Positions 1 to 5,777 of a DNA stretch of 25,354 nucleotides are shown in pieces (position 1 is the first letter of the stretch; each line of letters opens with the position of its first letter). Both the position numbers and the translations under genes were made by a program. Below the pieces are notes generated by a model that ran no database searches, was not told the DNA's origin, and saw only the letters and a list, made by a program, of their open reading frames with translations. Origin of the DNA: Holophaga sp. (GTDB lineage: Bacteria; Acidobacteriota; Holophagae; Holophagales; Holophagaceae). The DNA lies in NCBI GenBank assembly GCA_031292735.1, contig JARLGP010000177.1:1-25354 (forward strand), given 5' to 3'.

Positions 1-65
1 CAAAGGGCGGCCAGGCCGAGGACCAGGAAAAGCTTCATGGCCGCAGGATGCTTGAGGTGGTTCAT
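1..65 (-). CDS. Exported protein, N-terminal fragment (runs off the window)
   Basis: Only the first 21 codons are inside the window, read leftwards from an ATG at 65-63. The peptide has a short basic start (MNHLKHPAAMK) followed by a hydrophobic run (LFLVLGLAAL), which is the shape of a Sec signal peptide. A GGAGAAG sequence lies 8 nt before this ATG. A second in-frame ATG at 38-36 would give an equally good but shorter signal peptide without a clear ribosome-binding site. The gene is divergent from the secreted mosaic protein gene starting at 264, and the ~200 bp between them should hold both promoters. The mature protein is outside the window, so no function can be given. Confidence 0.5.
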   Translation of the reverse strand, partial: MNHLKHPAAMKLFLVLGLAAL

Positions 66-220
66 GGGGATGGCTTCTCCGGGTCCGGTCATCGAGTCGC
101 GGCAGCCGGGCCGCAGGCGAGCGCTGGGATGGGTGTCGCTGAACTAAATGTGCCTCTTATTAGCCCGAGGTTCCAGCCCAGCTCATCGTCCTCGAAGAGA
201 TACCCTCTGTCCGAGGGAAC

Positions 221-235
221 AAATTGATAATTAAT
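221..235 (+). promoter_or_regulatory. AT-rich box AAATT-N4-ATTAAT, copy 1
   Basis: AAATTGATAATTAAT lies 28 nt before the TTG start of the secreted mosaic protein gene and contains a -10-like GATAAT. It is an AT island in GC-rich DNA. The same 15-bp pattern occurs upstream of two other exported-protein genes in this window (5739-5753 and 9547-9561). Just upstream is a small hairpin, CCCTC-TGTCC-GAGGG (203-217). No convincing -35 element is visible at the usual spacing, so an alternative sigma factor or an activator is possible. Confidence 0.5.
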
Positions 236-263
236 CGCATCACTGCTGGCAGGAGGCCTTTGC

Positions 264-2258
264 TTGATCGCTCGCGGAAGATGGCAATACTTGAATTTGG
301 TAAGGATGGTCGCCTTGACCCTGTGCTTCGCACCGGGGCTTTCGGCCGGTAAGAAGGGCAACCGGGGACACAAGGCGCGCGGCGCCGTCGCCCCGCCCAC
401 CACGGAAACTCATCATAAATTGCGTGTAAAACTCCTGCAGAATTCCCTGCAGGGCGCTGCCGAGTGCACTGAGGAACTGGACCTCCTCGATGCCGTGGAC
501 CTGGTCGAAACCAAGGGAGGCATCAAGGTCTATCCGCTGAGGCTGGCCCTGGGCTACCGCCGGCCCGGCCCCGCCCCGGCCAGGGAACCGGCTTCGAGAC
601 CGGGATCAACGTTCAAGGGGGTCATCAACCTGAAAGGCCAAAGGCCCGTGGTGCCCGTGGTCAGGCCCAACATGATCATCCAGAATGGTGATTTCAGTGG
701 CATGAACCTGGCCAAGGATCCCACGCGGTCCTGGGCCGGCTCCATGATCTCCGATTGCAATCTGGAAGGGGCCAACCTGGCGGGGATGGATCTCCGGGGC
801 ACCAGCTTCCTGGATTGCCGGTTCAAGGGGGCCAAATGGGCTGGGGCCAAGCTGTTCAAGGCTTCATTTGTCGGCTGCAAGGATCTGGACATCCGGGGCG
901 CCATGCTCCATCCCTTCTTCGAGCCCGAGCGTGGAGAAGGCCTGGCGACCTTCAAGATCTATGAACTTCCCCATGGGGAGTTCCGAACCTCTGCGATCAC
1001 GTGCCCGGATGAAGGCGGGGTGTACGTCGGAAGCGCCGATCATGCGCAGACCTGGGACCTGGCCTGCACCGGGAGCCTCAGAGAGTCCTCCGGAGACGGG
1101 AAAAACAGCTACTGGAGGGTCACGGCCGGCCAGTTCCAGATCCGGGCCTGGGGCCAAACCCTTTTCAACATGGACTCGGAATTGAAACAGACCCTGACCC
1201 TCCCCGGCCGGAAGGGCCCCGTGATGATCGGCACCTTCCCCGCCGAGAATGCGGTGGCCATCGATTTGGGCAGCTCCCACCGGGTCCACCGCCTGGCCGC
1301 GCTCCTGCCGGAGGGCGAGGCCCAGCGCCTGAGGCTGCGGCAGTGCGCGTTGGGGCCGGACGGCAACCTCTGGCTGACCCTCGGCTCCTCCCCGGAGGGC
1401 GGGACCATCGGGGCCATCGGACGGCTGACCCTGGCCGGCGCGCTCACCACCTGGATCCTGCCTGGGGGACTCGTCCCGGAGGGGATCGATGCCGGGAAGG
1501 GACCTTCCGCCGGGCGCGTCTTCTTCACCCTGGAAGGCCGGGCGTCCCTGGGCTGCATGAGCCTGCCCGGCCCGGAGTCCGGGGAGGAAGGGAAGGGGGA
1601 GGAGAAGAAGGAGGAGAAGAAGACCGCCGAGCCTCCCAGGCGGCCCTCCAAGCCTCGGCGCATCAATGACCATGACCGGCGGCAGGCGGCCTTCCTGCGG
1701 GAACGGGGTTCGGCCTCCAAGGACGACTCGGTTTGGGCCGTTCCGCACCCCGGCCGGGAGCCGGAGGAGCAGGACGCGTCCAGGGAGAGCAAGGAGGAAC
1801 GGAAGATCCCGGCCCCCCAGGCCCCGTCCACTCCGCCGCCCCGGGTCGCCCCGCCTCCGCCCAGCGTTCCGGATTCCATCGCCGCCCTGGCCGCCTTGAG
1901 GGTCACCCTGGACTTGGGTCAGATCGATCATATCGTGAAGGTCCACCACTTCAATTCGCCCTACCGGGACAGCCAGTTTGAGGTGGCCTACAGCACCTGG
2001 GAAGGCCTGGCCGCGCTGTTGGCGGAGGCCATGGCCGAGGCGGGGGACATGATCGGGAGGGTGACCGAGCCCCGGGGGAAATGCGTCACTCGGGTAGCCC
2101 TGCCCAGAACCGTGGGCTATTACTACGAGTCCAGCACCGGGACCTGGGAGCCCACCTCCTGGGTGGAAGTGCGCATGAACCGCATCGGGGAGGGGAGCGG
2201 CAGGATCCACGACATCCGCACCGCCTATCCCATCCAGAATCCCATGAACCGGCGCTAG
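264..2258 (+). CDS. Secreted mosaic protein with pentapeptide-like, beta-propeller-like and RNase-toxin-like parts
   Basis: A 664-residue protein. The TTG start at 264 is chosen because AGGAGG (251-256) sits 7 nt upstream and because it gives a full signal peptide (basic residues, then MVALTLCFAPGLSA, cleavage near residue 28). An ATG at 306 would remove the basic region. Residues 141-214 contain pentapeptide-like repeats (A(N/D)LxG-type units). Around residues 230-435 there is Vgb/NHL-like propeller sequence, including GPDGNLWLT at 364-372 and IGRLTLAGALTTW. Residues 440-453 are a Glu/Lys/Gly run encoded by a purine tract, and about 510-535 is proline-rich linker. Residues 553-664 form a compact C-terminal domain with HIVKVHHF (556-563), SQF (570-572), T631 and TAYP (653-656), a layout seen in RNase-type polymorphic-toxin domains. 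No immunity gene follows, because the next gene is convergent 2 nt away. Secretion is well supported; the nuclease activity is only inferred. Confidence 0.85.
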   Translation: MIARGRWQYLNLVRMVALTLCFAPGLSAGKKGNRGHKARGAVAPPTTETHHKLRVKLLQNSLQGAAECTEELDLLDAVDLVETKGGIKVYPLRLALGYRRPGPAPAREPASRPGSTFKGVINLKGQRPVVPVVRPNMIIQNGDFSGMNLAKDPTRSWAGSMISDCNLEGANLAGMDLRGTSFLDCRFKGAKWAGAKLFKASFVGCKDLDIRGAMLHPFFEPERGEGLATFKIYELPHGEFRTSAITCPDEGGVYVGSADHAQTWDLACTGSLRESSGDGKNSYWRVTAGQFQIRAWGQTLFNMDSELKQTLTLPGRKGPVMIGTFPAENAVAIDLGSSHRVHRLAALLPEGEAQRLRLRQCALGPDGNLWLTLGSSPEGGTIGAIGRLTLAGALTTWILPGGLVPEGIDAGKGPSAGRVFFTLEGRASLGCMSLPGPESGEEGKGEEKKEEKKTAEPPRRPSKPRRINDHDRRQAAFLRERGSASKDDSVWAVPHPGREPEEQDASRESKEERKIPAPQAPSTPPPRVAPPPPSVPDSIAALAALRVTLDLGQIDHIVKVHHFNSPYRDSQFEVAYSTWEGLAALLAEAMAEAGDMIGRVTEPRGKCVTRVALPRTVGYYYESSTGTWEPTSWVEVRMNRIGEGSGRIHDIRTAYPIQNPMNRR

Positions 2259-2260
2259 CT

Positions 2261-2995
2261 TCAGCCGGGCCCTGATGCCCCCGCGTCCAGCTCCCCGAGC
2301 ACCACCCGCGCCAGGCTCCGGTAGTCCCCGCCGAAGTGATGCGATCCGGGCAGCAGCACTCGCTTCGCCAGCGGGGCATCCAGCTCCGGGCCGAGGCGGC
2401 CCGGATCCTGGGCGCCGTCCACGCACAGCACCCGGGGGCCCCGGAGCCGGCGGAGTTCGGGCAAAACCGCCTGCTGCGGGCCCCGGGGCCCCCAGCCCAG
2501 CCAGCCGGACAGATGGAACTCGAAGCTGGCCGAATCCCCGAGGCCCACCAGGGCCACCAGCGGAATCCGGGCGCGCAGCTCGGGCGACAGGCGGTTCACC
2601 AGGAAGGGCAGGACATCGGCGCCGAAGGAGTAGCCGACCAGCACGAGGCGCTGGGCTTTCCAGGTGCCCAGGGAATGGCGGCAGATCCGCTCCAGGTCCT
2701 GGGCGGCGGAATCCGGGGTGCGGGGGGTCCAGAAATAGCGCAGGGAATTCAGGCCCGCCACCGGGCAGCCGCTCGCCGCGAAGGCCTCGGCCATTTCCTT
2801 GTCCAGCCGCGCCCAGCCCCCGTCTCCGGAAAGAAGCACCACGCAGGTGCCGCCCCGGGGGGCCCGCGCCGGAACCTCCACCAGCGGCAGGTCCGCCACC
2901 CGGATCCCGCCGTTCCCGGGTTCCGCCCACCGCCCCCCGCAGGCCGTCCCGGCCAGCAGGCAGAGCGCGGCCAGGGCGCGGCCCAGGGGCCTCAC
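2261..2995 (-). CDS. VirJ/AcvB-like serine hydrolase, probable lysyl-phosphatidylglycerol hydrolase
   Basis: A 244-residue protein of the VirJ family (alpha/beta hydrolase fold). In Agrobacterium and Rhizobium the AcvB homologue acts in the periplasm and hydrolyses aminoacylated phosphatidylglycerol. Visible motifs are SGDGGW (56-61), the nucleophile elbow GYSFGAD (121-127, Ser123), EFHLSGWLGW and the PGSHHFGGDY histidine region (216-225). The size matches single-domain VirJ rather than two-domain AcvB (~450 residues). The N-terminus has a hydrophobic export signal (MRPLGRALAALCLLAGTAC), and the Cys may be a lipidation site although the lipobox is not canonical. The GTG start at 2995-2993 overlaps the mprF stop codon (GTGA), so the two genes are translationally coupled, in the same order as lpiA-acvB. 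Family assignment is firm; the substrate is inferred from the family and the neighbour. Confidence 0.88.
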   Translation of the reverse strand: MRPLGRALAALCLLAGTACGGRWAEPGNGGIRVADLPLVEVPARAPRGGTCVVLLSGDGGWARLDKEMAEAFAASGCPVAGLNSLRYFWTPRTPDSAAQDLERICRHSLGTWKAQRLVLVGYSFGADVLPFLVNRLSPELRARIPLVALVGLGDSASFEFHLSGWLGWGPRGPQQAVLPELRRLRGPRVLCVDGAQDPGRLGPELDAPLAKRVLLPGSHHFGGDYRSLARVVLGELDAGASGPG

Positions 2996-5550
2996 TTGTG
3001 CACCACGCCCTTCAGCCCGCGTCCCACCAGGGCGGCGATGTTGGCCAGGATCGGCGCCAGGGAGACCCCGCCCGGGCAGGCCAGGTAGCGGGGCTCCCAC
3101 ACCGGGTGGAACTTCTCCTTGTACTGGCGGAGCCCCTGGAAGTTGTAGTAGTGCTCCCCGGTGCGGAACAGGAAGGCCCCGATCTTGGTCCACAGCGGCG
3201 CCAGGGAGCGGCTCTCCAGGCCGGAGAAGGGCGCCATGCCCAGGTTGAACCAGCGGTAGCCGTGGTCCCGGCCCCACAGGAAGAGCTGGACGAACAGGTA
3301 GTCCATGATGCCCGCCGGGGCGTCTGCGGTGCTGCGCATGAGGTCCACCGAAAGCTCCTCCTGGCACCCGCCGGGCCAGAAGGAGGCGAAGGCCACGATG
3401 TGCCCTTCGCTGCGCACCACGGCCACCGGGAAGTAGGCCAGGTAGTCCGGATCGAAGTAGCCCAGGGAGAAGCCCTTCTCCCGGGTGTTTTTGCCCGCCA
3501 GCCAGGCGTCGGACACCTGCTTGAGCTCGGGCAGGAGGGGGGCCACCTGGTCCCGGGGGATGATCGAGCAGCTGCAGCCGTTCCGCTCCATCCTCCGCAG
3601 CAGGTTGCGCACGCTCTTCCACTGGGCGCCCTCCAGGGAGAAGTCCGTCAGGGGCACCCGGCCCTCCTCGCCGACCTTCAGCAGGGTCAGCCCCAGGTCC
3701 AGGTAGTGGGTGAGGCTCCGCCCGCCCACCTCGTAGAACACCGGCCAGCCGCCGTAGTAGTCCACCTCCTCGCAGAAGGCCCAGAGCAGTTCGGCGTGCT
3801 CCTCCTCCGGGCCCACCGGCCCGCCCAGGGCCACCCAGCTCCGGCCCTGCACGGCGTACATCAGGAAGCTGTGGCCGCTCTCGCTGAACAGGAGCGCCTT
3901 GTCGCCCAGGAGGGCCAGGTAGGCGCTGGTCTGGGGCGACTCGGTGGCGATCCCCACGGCCTGGACCAGGTCATCCCGGGAGGGGGCCGCGGGTTTTGCC
4001 GGGGCGGGGCGCATGAGCCGGGCCACCGCGAAGAAGAAGATCAGGCTGACCGAGCCCAGGGTGGCCCGCAGGGCCCGGGAGGCGTCGCCCTTGAAGGCGA
4101 AGCTCCACCACAGGTCATTGCGGTAGGTGACATGGTGGTAGGAGAACAGGGCCAGCCATCCGGCGCACAGGAAGACCAGGGCGATGGCGGCGATCCACTG
4201 GGGGTCGAAGGTCGCGACCAGGAGCGACGAACGGCGGTAGAAATACTTCCGGCAGGGCAGCAGGGCCAGCAACAGCACGGCCAGGAAGGTCGCTTCCTCG
4301 AAGTCCAGGCCTTTGAGCAGGGAGACCACGATGCCTCCGGCCAGGAGCAGGGCGGTGCCGGCGTAGGCCGCGTCCACGCGCTTCTGCAGCCCGCGGGCGA
4401 GCACCAGCAGGAGCACCCCCATGAGGCCGCCGAGGAAGTGGGAGAACTCCATGATCGGCAGGGGGACCACCTGCCGCAGCAGCCGGACCCGCTGGAACAG
4501 CTCCGGGGTGGCGCCGGAGAACAGCAGCACCGCCCCGGCGATGAAGGTGAGGAGGGCGATGACCATGGGGGCCACTTCCGGCACCCAGGCGCCGAAGAAC
4601 TGCCCCACCCGGGCGACCGACTCGCGCCGTTCCAGGGCCTCGTGGCCGCCCAGCAGGATCGCCGCGAACACCAGGGGCATCACGTAGTAGATCACCCGGT
4701 AGGCGATCAGGGCGGCGAACAGCGCTCCCCCCGGCACCCCGCCGGGGAGCAGGGCCAGCAGGATCCCTTCGAACACCCCCAGGCCGCCCGGCACGTGGCT
4801 GACCACTCCGGCGAACTGCCCCAGGAGGAAGATCCCCAGGAAGCCGGGGAAGGTGAGCCCCGCTCCGGCCGGCATCAGGGCGTAGAGCACCGCGGCGGCC
4901 AGCACCCAGTCCAGCACCGAAAGGAGGGTCTGGGTGCAGGCGGTGCCGAAGGTGGGCAGCTGGAACTCCACCTGGCGGATGGTCAGCGGCCGGCGGAGGG
5001 TGACGGTGGCGGCCAGGTACGCGCAGAGCACCGCCAGGAGCAGCGCGCCCAGCGGCAGGGTGGTGGCGAACGGCAGGTGGAACTGGGCCGGCAGGGGCAT
5101 GGGCTTCAGGAGGAAACAGGCCCCGCCCACCCCCAGGAGCCCCACCCAGAAGGTCACGCTGTAGAAGGCCACCACCTTGGCGATCTCCAGGGTGGAGAGG
5201 CCCCAGACCGAGTAGAGCCTGAAGCGCACGGCACTTCCGGCCAGCAGGGAGACCCCGACGTTGTTGCTGAAGGCGTAGCCGATGAACGAGGCCAGGGCCA
5301 CCTTGCCATAGGAGAGGGTCCGCCTCACGTAGCGCAGGGCGAGGGCGTCGTAGCCGGTCAGGACCAGGTAGTTCAAGGCGGTGAACAGGATGGCCAGGGC
5401 CACCGAGCCCCGGGACAGGCTGCGCAGCCCGAGGATGATGTCCCGGAAGCGGTAGCTCTGCAGTTCGTGGCGCAGCGCCCAGGTCGCGATCAGGAACAAG
5501 GCCACTGAAAGGATCGGCCAGATGGCTCGGTTGAGACCTTTTCGCATCAT
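2992..5550 (-). CDS. mprF: Bifunctional lysylphosphatidylglycerol synthase/flippase MprF
   Basis: An 852-residue membrane protein that transfers lysine (or another amino acid) from aminoacyl-tRNA to phosphatidylglycerol and flips the product. This lowers surface negative charge and gives resistance to cationic peptides. The N-terminal ~530 residues are a multi-pass flippase region with the family signature SHVPGGLGVFEG in the middle. The C-terminal ~310 residues are the soluble synthase (DUF2156, tandem GNAT-like folds) with GGWPVFYEVG, the catalytic-type SVDLMR (Asp736, Arg739), FNLGMAPFSGL and YKEKFHP (Lys811, Lys813). Length matches bacterial MprF (~840-880). Two consecutive ATGs occur at 5550 and 5547; AGGAG lies 1 and 4 nt upstream of them, so the second may be preferred. 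It forms an operon with the virJ-like gene downstream. The amino acid specificity cannot be read from the sequence. Confidence 0.95.
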   Translation of the reverse strand: MMRKGLNRAIWPILSVALFLIATWALRHELQSYRFRDIILGLRSLSRGSVALAILFTALNYLVLTGYDALALRYVRRTLSYGKVALASFIGYAFSNNVGVSLLAGSAVRFRLYSVWGLSTLEIAKVVAFYSVTFWVGLLGVGGACFLLKPMPLPAQFHLPFATTLPLGALLLAVLCAYLAATVTLRRPLTIRQVEFQLPTFGTACTQTLLSVLDWVLAAAVLYALMPAGAGLTFPGFLGIFLLGQFAGVVSHVPGGLGVFEGILLALLPGGVPGGALFAALIAYRVIYYVMPLVFAAILLGGHEALERRESVARVGQFFGAWVPEVAPMVIALLTFIAGAVLLFSGATPELFQRVRLLRQVVPLPIMEFSHFLGGLMGVLLLVLARGLQKRVDAAYAGTALLLAGGIVVSLLKGLDFEEATFLAVLLLALLPCRKYFYRRSSLLVATFDPQWIAAIALVFLCAGWLALFSYHHVTYRNDLWWSFAFKGDASRALRATLGSVSLIFFFAVARLMRPAPAKPAAPSRDDLVQAVGIATESPQTSAYLALLGDKALLFSESGHSFLMYAVQGRSWVALGGPVGPEEEHAELLWAFCEEVDYYGGWPVFYEVGGRSLTHYLDLGLTLLKVGEEGRVPLTDFSLEGAQWKSVRNLLRRMERNGCSCSIIPRDQVAPLLPELKQVSDAWLAGKNTREKGFSLGYFDPDYLAYFPVAVVRSEGHIVAFASFWPGGCQEELSVDLMRSTADAPAGIMDYLFVQLFLWGRDHGYRWFNLGMAPFSGLESRSLAPLWTKIGAFLFRTGEHYYNFQGLRQYKEKFHPVWEPRYLACPGGVSLAPILANIAALVGRGLKGVVHK

Positions 5551-5681
5551 GCTCCTGCAAGGTGGGCCGGGGAAAGGCCAGCTTTCTAGAATAAGCCCAG
5601 AAGGGGCATCGCCCGTTCCGGGGCGGGGAATTCGAAAACGGCAAATCCTCCCCGGGTCGCGGCGGCGCCGGCGACATCCGT

Positions 5682-5719
5682 CAGAAAGGTCCGGAACCTG
5701 AGGATTCCGGGCCTTTCTG
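5682..5719. repeat. 15-bp-stem hairpin between mprF and the metalloprotease gene
   Basis: CAGAAAGGTCCGGAA (5682-5696) pairs with TTCCGGGCCTTTCTG (5705-5719) around an 8-nt loop, with a single G-T pair. It lies between two divergent genes, so it is not a terminator of either neighbour. It ends 19 bp before the AT-rich box of the protease gene. It could be a regulatory palindrome or an element in the mprF 5' region. Confidence 0.5.
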
Positions 5720-5738
5720 GCGGGCGCCCAAGAACGTT

Positions 5739-5753
5739 AAATTTATAATTAAT
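5739..5753 (+). promoter_or_regulatory. AT-rich box AAATT-N4-ATTAAT, copy 2
   Basis: AAATTTATAATTAAT lies 24 nt before the ATG of the secreted metalloprotease and includes a perfect TATAAT (5744-5749). There is no recognisable -35 17 bp upstream. Its position relative to the start codon is almost the same as in copy 1 (28 nt). Confidence 0.55.
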
Positions 5754-5777
5754 AAATGAGTCCCAGGAGGGCCCGTC

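Noticed and set aside
1578..1623. Purine-rich GA tract as a possible structural or regulatory element
   Set aside because: It is explained by the coding of a Glu/Lys/Gly-rich linker in the secreted protein.
864..2930. 688-codon open frame on the minus strand
   Set aside because: Mostly antisense to the secreted mosaic protein gene and out of frame with virJ; Gly/Pro/Arg-rich with no domain.
2275..5508. Very long open frame (1077 codons) on the plus strand
   Set aside because: It is antisense to mprF and virJ, which have clear motifs; its product is Gly/Gln/Pro/Arg/His-rich with no domain, as expected for a shadow frame in GC-rich DNA.
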